A stretch of 64,000 nucleotides of DNA from Faucicola osloensis_D (lineage in GTDB: Bacteria; Pseudomonadota; Gammaproteobacteria; Pseudomonadales; Moraxellaceae). The notes under the pieces were generated by a model, which was not told where the DNA came from, made no database searches, and saw only the letters and a program-made list of their open reading frames with translations. Where the stretch lies: NCBI GenBank assembly GCA_020041925.1, contig CP083409.1. One strand, given 5' to 3'. Shown in pieces: positions 9,720 through 19,577 of the stretch (positions are counted from its first letter, which is position 1; every line of letters begins with the position of its first letter). The position numbers were made by a program, and so were the translations under genes.

Positions 9720-10502
9720 TTACTGCTCAATCGCATAATCAATGGTGACAACGAGCCGCACCAATTTATCCACGCCATCTTTATCATACGTGCCACCATA
9801 ATCCGAATCATCGGTATCAGGGTTATGCGCATCCAAAATATTAAACGACCCTTGCGACGCTGAGCGCATCACCCCCACTTTGGCATGACCGGTTTTGGCA
9901 AACTCTTCGGCGCGTTTGTTGGCATCATCGGTGGCTTTGGCAATCAAATCATGCTTGATTTTCTCAAGGTCATTGAGCAGATATTGCGGCTTTTCAAACG
10001 TCACTGATTCATGGCTGATACGATAATTTTGTACTTGAGCGAGCATATTGGTGATTTTATTGAGTTCTTGACTGCTAATTGACAGCGTTTGCGTGGCTTT
10101 ATAGCCATTTTGGCGGGTGCGAGTTTGTCCCTGCTCATCCACATAGTCCTCATTATACGGCTCAACGCTTATGGGCGTGACATTTTGACTAGATACGCTA
10201 AAGCCTTTACTTGCCACAAACTGCTGCAGCGCTTTAAAGTCATTTTTACCATTGGCGAGCGCACCTGCATAGTCTTGTCCCCAAGCGCTGACACCCATTT
10301 GAATTTGGGCAAGATTGGCTTTGTAAGGGGCTTCTGCCAAGCCTTTGACGGTAATCGTGCCAGACTGTTTTAGATTCTTAAACTGCATGCCCAGTACAAA
10401 TGCCGCAGCGATAAGACCAAGCGCCAAAATAATGCCAAAGATAATCAGCGGTAATGAATTTTTATTATCGGTTTGTGGCGGTGGCGTAGGTAAGTTATTC
10501 AT
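9720..10502 (-). CDS. SIMPL domain protein (DUF541)
   Basis: The 260-residue protein has one N-terminal membrane anchor (about residues 18-40, LIIFGIILALGLIAAAFVLG) followed by a periplasmic SIMPL/DUF541 domain. It starts with TITVKGLAEAPYKANLAQIQMGVSAWG and contains the family-type segment QNGYKATQTLSISSQELNKI. SIMPL proteins are periplasmic or membrane-associated oligomers of poorly defined role, including oxidative-stress protection in E. coli YggE. It probably shares a transcript with the downstream small secreted protein (34-base gap). The gap to the upstream transglutaminase gene is 59 bases. The N-terminal anchor is longer than in plain YggE. Confidence 0.88.
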   Translation of the reverse strand: MNNLPTPPPQTDNKNSLPLIIFGIILALGLIAAAFVLGMQFKNLKQSGTITVKGLAEAPYKANLAQIQMGVSAWGQDYAGALANGKNDFKALQQFVASKGFSVSSQNVTPISVEPYNEDYVDEQGQTRTRQNGYKATQTLSISSQELNKITNMLAQVQNYRISHESVTFEKPQYLLNDLEKIKHDLIAKATDDANKRAEEFAKTGHAKVGVMRSASQGSFNILDAHNPDTDDSDYGGTYDKDGVDKLVRLVVTIDYAIEQ

Positions 10503-10561
10503 CTCTCGTGAACCCTATATTTATTTATATCCTATAGAGTATAGCAAACAAATATTGAATA

Positions 10562-12628
10562 TTAATGTTTTTTTAGCGTGATGGTTTTCGCCAAATTGTC
10601 TAATTGCCGCATGGACTGTTTGTTATCCGTGGGCTGCTGATAGCGGGTTTGTCGATATAGCGCGGCAAGTGCTTGAAGGGCTTCCCTATCGGTGACTTTT
10701 GGCTCAAGTCGAGTAAGCCAAGCCAGCACCCCTTCACTATCCTGCCTTGCAAGCGTTTTGTCTTTTTTTGCCAAGCGATTGGATAACTGTACCATAATCC
10801 AATCATGCTTATCCCACACGCGGCGGCGACGCCACCACAGCCACAATCCCAATAGCGCAAGAACGCTCACAAGGGTGACAAACATTACCATCACTTGCTG
10901 ATAGACAGATTGGATATTGAGCCATTTGAACAGCGATGACCGCTGGCGGTCTTGGTCATAGCCGACCACATCGCGTTGCCAATAGTAGCTAGCTTGGTCA
11001 AACAAGCGGCGCGCTTGCTGCAGCATTTGAAACTGTTGATAGCTAATTTGCCCTGCCACGCCATCACCAAATAGCTGCGCCCCAGCCGTTTGGGCCACCG
11101 TTTGCATCCCTTGCTCGACCCGATTGGGAGCGACAAAGCCCGTAGGATCTACACGCACCCAGCCACGCCCTTGCACCCAAATCTCGCTCCATGCATGGGC
11201 ATCCATTTGGCGTACTTCCCAACTTTTGCCATCACGCCCTAACTGCCCACCTTGATACCCTGCTACCACCCGAGCAGGTACACCTGCCGCTCGCATGAGG
11301 TAAGTAAAACTTGACGCATAATGCTCACAAAACCCTGCACGGGTAGCAAATAAAAAATCATCGATGCGATTATTGCCCAAGGTAGGGGGTGATAAGGTGT
11401 AGCGAAACTGCTGGCTACGCATCCATTGGGCGATGGCGTTGGTATAGGCAATTGGGTCATCGCCTGCTTGGTGATAGAGTCGCTGGGCAAATTGGCGACT
11501 TTGCGGATTACCGCCTGCTGGCAATGCTAAATTGACCTGACGCTGCTGGGTAGATAAGGCTAAATTGATAGGTGCATCATCTAACCAATGCACTTGATAA
11601 GTGAAACGCTGATTGACAGTATCCCAATACCGCAGGGTAAAATCCGACGTCAGCCCAATGCCTTTTTGGTTGGTTATCGGATAATCAAGCCCAAACAACC
11701 AATTTTGTCCCGTCTGCTCCAAAATCACCCGATAGTCAGGGATAACGGCTAAAGTAAAGCGTTTACTCAGCTTCAACGTCGGCAACAACCAATCCGCAAT
11801 CGGCTGATCGGGCGTCCAAAGCGAGATGCGAGGATTGGCGCGCCAGGTGGTGCCATCAAAATCAGAAAATACCAAACCGCGCCAATATAAATTTTGTTGA
11901 CTTGGCTGCTGATTGCCAAATTCCACCCGAAACGCCAATTCAGTCGATTGACTGAGGTTGGCAAAATCGCCCGGTGACATACTATCTGACATGCCGGTCT
12001 TTGCTTGCGCGCCGCTCAAATGCACCGACCATAGCGGCGGCAATCGGGGAAAAAATAAAAACAGAATAATGGTCAGAGGAATGGCTTGACCGACCAATAA
12101 GCCGAGCGTGCGGTAGCGTCCCGTACCATCATCATTTTGCGCAATCATGGCAAACAGCACGACCATCGTGCCAATCGCTACTTGTAGCGTTGTCATCAAA
12201 TCTTGGTTGATTAAAAACAGCCCTGCCAATATAAACAGTGATAAACTCAGCACTACATAGCCATCACGCCTGGTATGCAATTCAAGTAGCTTACTGACGG
12301 CACACAATAGCAAAAACGCGATACCGACATCCAATCCAAAGGCGGTACGATAGGTCAAATACAGCCCCACCAAACTTGCAATGAATCCTGTGTACTGTAT
12401 CAACTGTAATGAGCGCGGACGATACAAAGCGTTGGGCAACCAACGTCGCAGCGGTTGCAATTGAAAGAGGATAATAAAAAAGGCATACACCGATAGCCAA
12501 ATGGGTAAATTTTTGACGTGAAAAGCCACAATCAACAGTTGAGATAGCAATATCCACTGATACGCCGAGATTTGGTTTAGGCGCTGAGATAAGGTTAAGC
12601 TAGCGCGATTTGGGTTAGGTTGACTCAT
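10562..12628 (-). CDS. TgpA-like transglutaminase, membrane-bound
   Basis: About 688 residues from the ATG at 12628. I chose this start because it overlaps the stop of the upstream DUF58 gene as ATGA, a classic coupling arrangement; the frame is also open 27 bases further upstream. The N-terminal part (about 15-210) holds several membrane helices. It is followed by a periplasmic transglutaminase-like domain with catalytic Cys in AGFCEHYASSF, His in DAHAWSEIWV and Asp in RVDPTGF. Another membrane helix (about 560-580) precedes a cytoplasmic DUF4129-type tail. In Pseudomonas TgpA is important for viability. The MoxR and DUF58 genes upstream form the usual cluster. Confidence 0.92.
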   Translation of the reverse strand: MSQPNPNRASLTLSQRLNQISAYQWILLSQLLIVAFHVKNLPIWLSVYAFFIILFQLQPLRRWLPNALYRPRSLQLIQYTGFIASLVGLYLTYRTAFGLDVGIAFLLLCAVSKLLELHTRRDGYVVLSLSLFILAGLFLINQDLMTTLQVAIGTMVVLFAMIAQNDDGTGRYRTLGLLVGQAIPLTIILFLFFPRLPPLWSVHLSGAQAKTGMSDSMSPGDFANLSQSTELAFRVEFGNQQPSQQNLYWRGLVFSDFDGTTWRANPRISLWTPDQPIADWLLPTLKLSKRFTLAVIPDYRVILEQTGQNWLFGLDYPITNQKGIGLTSDFTLRYWDTVNQRFTYQVHWLDDAPINLALSTQQRQVNLALPAGGNPQSRQFAQRLYHQAGDDPIAYTNAIAQWMRSQQFRYTLSPPTLGNNRIDDFLFATRAGFCEHYASSFTYLMRAAGVPARVVAGYQGGQLGRDGKSWEVRQMDAHAWSEIWVQGRGWVRVDPTGFVAPNRVEQGMQTVAQTAGAQLFGDGVAGQISYQQFQMLQQARRLFDQASYYWQRDVVGYDQDRQRSSLFKWLNIQSVYQQVMVMFVTLVSVLALLGLWLWWRRRRVWDKHDWIMVQLSNRLAKKDKTLARQDSEGVLAWLTRLEPKVTDREALQALAALYRQTRYQQPTDNKQSMRQLDNLAKTITLKKH

Positions 12629-13641
12629 GGTGTTTTTGCCAATCTTAGCAAACATTGCTGACGAAATGCTTGTCCTTCACCTATTGCGCCTTCACCATCA
12701 GGCAGTCGCAATTGAAAAGCGATTTGGCTTTGGGTCAAACTATCCACCCCGTAGCGCAGCTGGCTGAGTTTTTCTTCGTGCGTCACCGCAGGCATTTGAT
12801 AGTAATCAAGTAATTGCTGCTGCCCCACACTCTCCACAAAACGTTTTGACATGAGTCCTTGCCCGCGCGCGACATGCGCCCACGAAATACGTGCCAATGA
12901 TTCCCCAGGGACATAATTATCCAGCTGGTCAAAATCTTCCTGCCCTGCTTGGGTGTGTAAGGCAGCGGTTTGCTCATCATCAGATGGCACAAACTGACTG
13001 GCTTTCATCTCATAGCGCAGTGGCGCAGGATACACCCACGCGTGTCCTTCAAAAAACACATACGACCAAGCTTGCAAAATCCCTAAGGGATATACGGTAC
13101 TCACCGTGAGTCTGGGTAACACAAATTTGCCGCGTTTGTCGGCTGTTAACCATAAGCTCACCTGTTGCGGTGCTTGTATTTGACTGACCAACAGCCAATC
13201 ATTTGGTTCGGACAGTGCATTGGGTTTGCGGCGTATCGGCTGTTTAAAGTCAAAGGCGTTGTTGGCAAAACTTAACCGAATTTGCCGATGCGGCTGGCTT
13301 GACTCACTACTAATTTGCAGTCGCACTTGCACTTTGTCACCCACTTGTGTATCGCTGATATCCACCAATTTGATTTGCAACCCTGCCAAGTGCGCAAAGG
13401 TATAATGGATAGTCACCACGAGTAGACTACCCAACAAAAAGCACAAACCCAACACCAAATTATTGGCATAATTAATCCCTGCGACAAAGAGAATGATGAG
13501 TAAAAAAGCGTACAGCAATCCTTCTTTACTCAAAAAAATATATACGTTGCGTAGGTTGAGGGTGATGTCGCGGCTGACCGGCGCCCGACGCTTAAACCAT
13601 GTTTGCAAGTAGTTTTCAAGTCGCTGGCGAATGGCAAACAT
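12625..13641 (-). CDS. DUF58 domain protein
   Basis: The 338-residue protein has two membrane helices near residues 37-80. It carries the DUF58 signature near residue 235: GQEDFDQLDNYVPGESLARISWAHVAR, given here by its key residues Y, G, R, I, W and R. DUF58 proteins accompany MoxR AAA+ ATPases and have a partial von Willebrand A-like fold. Here the gene lies between moxR (95-base gap) and the transglutaminase gene (4-base overlap), the canonical order. The specific substrate of the cluster is unknown. Confidence 0.9.
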   Translation of the reverse strand: MFAIRQRLENYLQTWFKRRAPVSRDITLNLRNVYIFLSKEGLLYAFLLIILFVAGINYANNLVLGLCFLLGSLLVVTIHYTFAHLAGLQIKLVDISDTQVGDKVQVRLQISSESSQPHRQIRLSFANNAFDFKQPIRRKPNALSEPNDWLLVSQIQAPQQVSLWLTADKRGKFVLPRLTVSTVYPLGILQAWSYVFFEGHAWVYPAPLRYEMKASQFVPSDDEQTAALHTQAGQEDFDQLDNYVPGESLARISWAHVARGQGLMSKRFVESVGQQQLLDYYQMPAVTHEEKLSQLRYGVDSLTQSQIAFQLRLPDGEGAIGEGQAFRQQCLLRLAKTP

Positions 13642-13736
13642 GATAGGCGCGGGCTCTTAATTGGGATGATTTAATCAAATAATAAAAATACAGCAATGAG
13701 AAAGTTTTTAACGCTAAAACACGTTTACATCATGGT

Positions 13737-14690
13737 TTACACCAGTACCGGTACTTGGCGTAATAACTGGGTCGCAATCGATTGCGGCTGCTCACCACCC
13801 AAATGATTAAATGGGATAAAAGGTTGCCCCAAGCGATGATCAACGACGGCAGCAAATACCGCTTGGATGTCTTCTGGCGTCACTTCATTGTAGCCACCCA
13901 AATATGCAAAGGCTTGTGCCGCTTGCTTTAGTGCTAACACACCACGGGTAGATAGACCATGATAGTCTCGGCTCTCACGCGTTTTTGCTACCAATCGCTG
14001 CAAGTAGTCAATCACAACATCTGCGATATACACGTCTTTGGCTTGCGCTTGTGCCTGCTGCAATGACTGGGTATCTAACATCGGGATAATTTGGCTGAGC
14101 ATTTGACGTCTATCTTTACCCAGTAGCAACTCTCGCTCTGCATTAACCGAGGGATAACCCAGCGATAAACACATCAAAAACCGATCCAGCTGTGACTCAG
14201 GTAAAATAAACACACCTGATTGCTGCGTCGGGTTTTGGGTGGCAATCACAAAAAAAGGTTCAGGGAGTTTTCGTGTCACCCCATCTTGCGACACTTGCCG
14301 CTCTTCCATCGCCTCTAACAGCGCAGATTGGGTTTTTGGGCTTGAGCGATTAATTTCATCGGCAAGTAACAACTGACAAAATATCGGACCTGGCTTAAAT
14401 TCAAACGCGCCAGTATCGGTTTTATACAGCGAAATCCCTAGAATATCGGCAGGTAGCATATCGCTGGTAAACTGCACCCGATTAAACGACAACCCCAAAT
14501 GGTTGGCAATCGCGTGCGCCAGCGTGGTTTTACCCATTCCTGGTAAATCTTGAAGCAGTAAATGACCATTGGCTAAAAAACAAGCAACCGCCAGCTTCAC
14601 CACGGCAGGTTTATCCAAGACGATATTATTGATACTGACCAACATGGCTTGCAATCGTTGTTGTAACGGCTGATTGTCTAAGTTACCCAT
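13737..14690 (-). CDS. MoxR-family AAA+ ATPase
   Basis: 317 residues from the ATG at 14690; a GTG directly upstream is also in frame. It has Walker A (DLPGMGKTTLAHA, about 49-61), Walker B (LADEINRSSPKTQSALLEAMEE, shown by DE and N), a sensor 1 segment (FFVIATQNPTQQ) and the C-terminal AAA lid (STRGVLALKQAAQAFA). MoxR ATPases act as chaperones for membrane or periplasmic protein assembly together with DUF58 partners. It is the first gene of the three-gene cluster running to the transglutaminase. The cytochrome gene upstream is on the same strand with a 90-base gap. Confidence 0.93.
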   Translation of the reverse strand: MGNLDNQPLQQRLQAMLVSINNIVLDKPAVVKLAVACFLANGHLLLQDLPGMGKTTLAHAIANHLGLSFNRVQFTSDMLPADILGISLYKTDTGAFEFKPGPIFCQLLLADEINRSSPKTQSALLEAMEERQVSQDGVTRKLPEPFFVIATQNPTQQSGVFILPESQLDRFLMCLSLGYPSVNAERELLLGKDRRQMLSQIIPMLDTQSLQQAQAQAKDVYIADVVIDYLQRLVAKTRESRDYHGLSTRGVLALKQAAQAFAYLGGYNEVTPEDIQAVFAAVVDHRLGQPFIPFNHLGGEQPQSIATQLLRQVPVLV

Positions 14691-14780
14691 CACAGTGTGG
14701 TCTATCCTTTAAAAGTTTAAATTTTGTTTATCAATCATGTTAACTCAAAATATCGCTTAAAGGCATAGCCACAAAGCGAT

Positions 14781-15221
14781 TTAACGAAGCGTCGAAATAT
14801 AGGCAATAATGTCTTGGCGGACTTTGGCATCAGCAATCGGGTCAGAACGCATACGCGTTCCTGGGATGGTTTGTTTTGGATGGGCGATATATTTATCCAA
14901 ATTTTCCGCTGTCCACGTCATATTGCTGTTTTTTAGTGCGTCTGTATATTGATAATCGGTTAATAAGGCGGATTTTGCCCCATAAATACGCAGTAATTGC
15001 GGGCCTTTCTCGTTATTTCCGGGCTGCAGCTTGTGGCATTTGAGACAGGCTTCTTCGTATTGCTTTTTACCGTTATCGGCATCCCCTTGGCTATAAACGG
15101 GCAAGGTAACTGCTGGGCGCTGAGCGGGTGGCTGATGTTGACAACCTGTCGCAATGACGATACAAAGACCCAATCCTAGCATAGGCAATCGGTTTGATTT
15201 ATGAATGATTGTTTGGTGCAT
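14781..15221 (-). CDS. Class I c-type cytochrome, probable lipoprotein
   Basis: 146 residues with one heme-attachment site, CLKCH (about residues 59-63), and a likely axial methionine in PGTRM near the C-terminus. The spacing fits a small class I cytochrome c. The N-terminus has a hydrophobic segment (LGLGLCIVIATGC) ending in a possible lipobox cysteine, so it is either a lipoprotein or an ordinary Sec substrate. Heme attachment would need the Ccm system encoded at 45.9-49.1 kb. Its redox partner is not apparent from the neighbours, which are moxR downstream and fimX upstream. Confidence 0.88.
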   Translation of the reverse strand: MHQTIIHKSNRLPMLGLGLCIVIATGCQHQPPAQRPAVTLPVYSQGDADNGKKQYEEACLKCHKLQPGNNEKGPQLLRIYGAKSALLTDYQYTDALKNSNMTWTAENLDKYIAHPKQTIPGTRMRSDPIADAKVRQDIIAYISTLR

Positions 15222-15263
15222 GTTGGCTAACTCGTTTTTATCTTATAAATTCAGCGCTTAGAT

Positions 15264-17453
15264 TTAGCTTGGTTCAGTCTCGATGTGCATGGTGTCACTG
15301 GCTTTTTGCAAATAGGCGCCTTGCAAATAACGCGCACCGACTGTCCACGCCGCTGACATGGCGGCAGGGTCTTCAATAAAAGGCATCAAACAACTGGAGC
15401 CGCGCTCAGTGATTTCGCGCACCACCGTTGCCACGGTATTGACATTTTCATTGCTGCTCAAATCTTTGATATAGCTGCGATCGAGTCGTACCAGCTGTGG
15501 TTTGACAAACTCCAATACTTCCATCGCATTGACCGCCGAGCCAAAATTATAGATACCTAGGTGACAACCTATTTGGTTAAGCTCATTACTTTGTTTGGCT
15601 GCCACCGCTAGATGATCCATTACCATGGTTTCATTAAACTGTACCGTCAATACCCCGGGCTCGCTGGTACCTAATGCTTGCATCAATCGACTCATAAAGC
15701 TTGGCAAAGTGGCATCTGCTAGTGATATCTGGCTTAAATGCACTAATAATCGGGCACTGGCATCGACCTCATGACGGTAACGTTTTAAATCTTTACAGGC
15801 TTGAATTAACACCCAACGGTCGATTTTATCCATTAACTGATGTCTGGTCGCCACTTCTAAGAATTTATCAGGTGCCATTAAGCTGCCATCTGCCAGCGGC
15901 AGACGTAAAAACACCTCAAACATGTTACTGACATCGTTTTCAACGTCATAAATCGGCTGATATAATAATTTAAATTTGCTGTGTTCTAGCGCATCACGTA
16001 GCGATTCGTACAGCGCACCGTCATCACTGCTGGCAAAACTACTTGGGTCATATAGATAGAATAAATCTTTATCGTCGTTGCTGTCTTTATTGGCTTTGGC
16101 TGCCATGCCGACGGCTTGGATGACACGGTTAATAATAGTATTGGTATCAGGTGCACTGGCGTTGACTAAGGTTGCACCAATGGTTACTGTAGTCTTAACC
16201 GTACGATGACCAATTTCAATAATGGTACTATTAATGTCGGCAACCAATTTTTGTCCCAATGCTGTCAAATCTTGTTGTCGCATATTAGGGATAATTAGCA
16301 TAAACATGCTATCATTAAACCGGCTCAAATAGCCATTTTTCACCCGCTCTACCCCAATAATCTCAGTGAGATGTTGCTCAAGAATATTGGCAACGGCAAC
16401 CACCACCCCATCAATCCCTTCAATCCCCACACTGGCATGAATTTTACCAATATTATCGACGCGTAACGCCATCAAACCCACCGATAGGTTTTTTTCAACA
16501 ATCACGTCACGCAGTCGGTTAAACAGTCTTTCAAAACCATGACGATTAAATAGCCCTGTGATTGAGTCAATGCGTTCCATTGCTTCAAGTTTTTTGGCAA
16601 GCTCAGCGCTATTGGCTTGTTCGTTGGGCTGGATAATGACTTGTAGACACGGCTGACCGTCATAGGTAGCAGCCGCTAACTGTAGCTTAGCCGCGAAGGT
16701 GGTATTATCTTTTCTAATACTTTCAAATTTAAATTCGACGTTTTTACGGTTGCCTTTTTCAAAGTCTTTTAAAAACGTTTTAAAATCTTGGATATTGTTG
16801 CGCGCAATCAAGTCAACAACGGGTATCCCCATTAATTCCTCGAGCGTTTTAAACCCAAACATTTCAAGATAGGGCTCATTGGCATAAATATGTAAACCAT
16901 CTTCAATATAAGCCACTGCACTCTTGGAGTTTTTGATAAGAATATTGGCACGCTGTTCGGCATCGCTCAATACCATTTTTAGGCGCTCAAGCTCGCGCCC
17001 TAGTTTATGATGCTCGTGTTCACGGCAGATACGAATGGCCATGCGCAGTAACTTATTTTTGCGCAAAGCATCCGCTGCACCCCAATAGGTATATAAAGGT
17101 AATAACTTATGGGTTTTATCAGGGTCGCTAACAAGCTGGGTCTGGGCTTGCTCATTGGCAGTTAATGCACCTGGGTAAGCAGTCGCATCATCAGGCAATA
17201 GAGCGATGACGGGGATTTGAGCATCGTGGGCTTTTAAAATCTCTTTGACGTCTTTAAACGATAAATCATACGCATTCCCCATTAAAATAATGTCCCAAGA
17301 CTGGCGCAATAATTTTATCAGCTCGTCTTTGGCATCCAAAAACCCTAAATTAACCTGTCTATAATAATGTTTTTCTAATAACCCAACCAACTGCTCGGCA
17401 TACAGCTGGTTATCATCAATGATTAACAGGTTGAGTTGTTTTTGTTTTTGCAT
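15264..17453 (-). CDS. FimX-like degenerate REC-PAS-GGDEF-EAL protein
   Basis: 729 residues. Domain order: receiver (about 5-130), PAS (about 175-285), GGDEF (about 290-455), EAL (about 475-720). All catalytic signatures are altered. The receiver has DIILMGNAYD, with Gly where the phospho-accepting Asp should be. The GGDEF site reads NDSMF. The EAL motif reads EVF, and the DDFGTG-type motif is YNFGSA. Pseudomonas FimX has the same architecture with degenerate sites and acts as a c-di-GMP receptor for type IV pilus assembly and twitching. By analogy this should be a sensor, not a c-di-GMP enzyme. The large gene upstream may be functionally linked. Confidence 0.85.
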   Translation of the reverse strand: MQKQKQLNLLIIDDNQLYAEQLVGLLEKHYYRQVNLGFLDAKDELIKLLRQSWDIILMGNAYDLSFKDVKEILKAHDAQIPVIALLPDDATAYPGALTANEQAQTQLVSDPDKTHKLLPLYTYWGAADALRKNKLLRMAIRICREHEHHKLGRELERLKMVLSDAEQRANILIKNSKSAVAYIEDGLHIYANEPYLEMFGFKTLEELMGIPVVDLIARNNIQDFKTFLKDFEKGNRKNVEFKFESIRKDNTTFAAKLQLAAATYDGQPCLQVIIQPNEQANSAELAKKLEAMERIDSITGLFNRHGFERLFNRLRDVIVEKNLSVGLMALRVDNIGKIHASVGIEGIDGVVVAVANILEQHLTEIIGVERVKNGYLSRFNDSMFMLIIPNMRQQDLTALGQKLVADINSTIIEIGHRTVKTTVTIGATLVNASAPDTNTIINRVIQAVGMAAKANKDSNDDKDLFYLYDPSSFASSDDGALYESLRDALEHSKFKLLYQPIYDVENDVSNMFEVFLRLPLADGSLMAPDKFLEVATRHQLMDKIDRWVLIQACKDLKRYRHEVDASARLLVHLSQISLADATLPSFMSRLMQALGTSEPGVLTVQFNETMVMDHLAVAAKQSNELNQIGCHLGIYNFGSAVNAMEVLEFVKPQLVRLDRSYIKDLSSNENVNTVATVVREITERGSSCLMPFIEDPAAMSAAWTVGARYLQGAYLQKASDTMHIETEPS

Positions 17454-17656
17454 CGATTAACTATCCCATTAAACGCTTGGTTTATAGAGCACTAAGCGAC
17501 CTATTATAAGCGAATTTTTTGATAAATTATTTATAATATTAGATTCAATTTCTTATTATATGATTAATCAATCAAAACGGCTATAAAGATATGAAAATCT
17601 TTTATTTTTAATGGGTTAGATTTGATTTGGCAACTTTTGTTGCCATTTTTTAACGA

Positions 17657-19423
17657 TTAAAACTGAATTCTTACAAAAGCGTATTCCTCGATATCATCAG
17701 TCATATTAAGTAGCTCAGTTAAACGCACGTTAATTTCTTTGTTATCAATACGTATCACCAGCTTGTCTGCCATTTGGTAGCCAAAACGCGCCATTAGCAA
17801 GCGGGTCTGGCTATCAGTGTTGTTTGGGGCGGTTGGAATTATAAATGCCGCAACAAAATGTGGCTGACGGCTACCGGCATTTTGAAAGCGCACGCCACAG
17901 GGAATCGCATTTTGACAATGCACTTGCACTTGTGCCTCAATTTCTAAGTAGGTTTTGTTGGTCGGTTGCCCAGTGGGCGTATCGATAAAACCCTGACAGT
18001 TGTCTTTAATATAGCCGAGCTGCCAAGTTTTTGAACCATTAACCTTTCGCATCGCAATTAATGAATTGACTTGCAATTGACTCAGCGGGTGATAGCTATC
18101 ACCACGGCTAATGCTCGGATATTGGTCAACGAGCTGATTGTGGTAGCTAAACACATGCGACAGGCACATGGATTGGGGATTTTCTTTGTTCAACTCAACA
18201 ACGGTGTATTTTTTAAGATACTCAGTATTTTGAGCTTTGGGTTTTAACCGCTCAGGCAGCTCATTGGCCTGAATGAGATTGCCCAAACTGGTTTTATTCG
18301 CAAGCATGTAGTGGATATTATTAAAACCGAGCACGACTTCACATTTTGAATGGCTATGATAATACTCTGCCGCTGGTTTTAACCCATTTTGCAGATTATT
18401 CAATACCAATTTGGCCTGACGCGCGCTATTTTTTATCTCAGCATCGGTGCTGATTTGACCTTGGGTAATGGTTTGATGCAAGCGTTTAAATAACCGACTA
18501 AACATCAAAAAGAGGCAGTTGCTGGTTGCTGCAAAGGGATTGAATAAATCATCGACTGCCAGCAGTTGGGGCGGCTGTTTACCTTCTAAATCAATATACA
18601 GGTAAGGTTTTTCAACCAAATCTTTACTGATAATAAGCTCTTTTATCAACTGGGTACTTACTTTTTGCATGGCTAAAATATCGGCACGCCGACAAGCATA
18701 CGGATTGGTGACCGCCACCGTCAAGCAGTGAAAATAAATTTCCTCAATCGATAGCGGTGCGCCCTGTTTGCTATATTCATTGGCAGAATGCAGTTTGACT
18801 GGCAGGGTGATAGACTGCCAATCATTGGTGACTGCAAACCGATAGCAGGCATTCAGATATTGCCAAACTACCTGTGTATCTTTACGATAGCCGATATATT
18901 TTTCAAACAGCGATTGGCGCAGTAATAGCATGATACCATATAGGCAGCGCTGAATGACTTGGGTGGGAGTAAGGGATTGATGTTTATGGCGAAATAAGCC
19001 AGTGATGCCTTTTTTATCAACCACTTCAGGGCAAGCCGCCGCTCGTTGCCAGATGACATGGTAAAACATGATGCTTAGATAATGCACCGATAATACAGTA
19101 TCTAAGCCTTGCTGTTTTTCTTCATCCAAAATCCCTGGCTGGGTTTGGTAATTCATCCGTAATTTGCCGAGTAATACGCTGACGGCTTTATTAACTTCCT
19201 CAAACAATGCAAAGCGTTTGACGTCGTCAATATCGGCAAACATCAACTGGTTTATCACGAATTTATATTCGTCATACATCTCACACGCCGACATACGATT
19301 AAAGTGCATCTGCCAATCGGTTGTATCCTGCAATGAACTCTGCGTCACTTTAAGTTCAATAGGACTGGTCGGTGTATCGTTTATGCGCTGTAAGAAATCG
19401 TCTAGTGTGAGATCCGTAACCAT
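17657..19423 (-). CDS. Large uncharacterised protein next to fimX, 588 aa
   Basis: I do not recognise a named domain. There is no signal peptide or membrane helix, so it is probably cytosolic. Residues 1-400 look mainly alpha-helical, with a segment EEIYFHCLTVAVTNPYACR and a region rich in Leu and Lys. Residues about 425-588 look beta-rich (for example WQLGYIKDNCQGF and IPCGVRFQNAG), which could be a PilZ-like or other beta-barrel domain, but I see no clear RxxxR motif. It is 203 bases upstream of the fimX-like gene on the same strand. A role in c-di-GMP signalling or pilus control is a guess from that position. Confidence 0.7.
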   Translation of the reverse strand: MVTDLTLDDFLQRINDTPTSPIELKVTQSSLQDTTDWQMHFNRMSACEMYDEYKFVINQLMFADIDDVKRFALFEEVNKAVSVLLGKLRMNYQTQPGILDEEKQQGLDTVLSVHYLSIMFYHVIWQRAAACPEVVDKKGITGLFRHKHQSLTPTQVIQRCLYGIMLLLRQSLFEKYIGYRKDTQVVWQYLNACYRFAVTNDWQSITLPVKLHSANEYSKQGAPLSIEEIYFHCLTVAVTNPYACRRADILAMQKVSTQLIKELIISKDLVEKPYLYIDLEGKQPPQLLAVDDLFNPFAATSNCLFLMFSRLFKRLHQTITQGQISTDAEIKNSARQAKLVLNNLQNGLKPAAEYYHSHSKCEVVLGFNNIHYMLANKTSLGNLIQANELPERLKPKAQNTEYLKKYTVVELNKENPQSMCLSHVFSYHNQLVDQYPSISRGDSYHPLSQLQVNSLIAMRKVNGSKTWQLGYIKDNCQGFIDTPTGQPTNKTYLEIEAQVQVHCQNAIPCGVRFQNAGSRQPHFVAAFIIPTAPNNTDSQTRLLMARFGYQMADKLVIRIDNKEINVRLTELLNMTDDIEEYAFVRIQF

Positions 19424-19577
19424 TTTTTTGCATCCAAATGCACAACATTTTTCGACTTATTTAACAACAATAAATAACACAAAAGCCATATTTTATCTAG
19501 CTATTTTAAGATAATTGCACTATTTTACAGACAAATAACAGATAACCCATTATTTAGTTGTTTTTTTTCAACAAATT

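Noticed and set aside
9720..15221. The MoxR-DUF58-transglutaminase cluster with neighbours as a new system
   Set aside because: This is a widespread known cluster, and the SIMPL and cytochrome genes beside it show no clear functional link.
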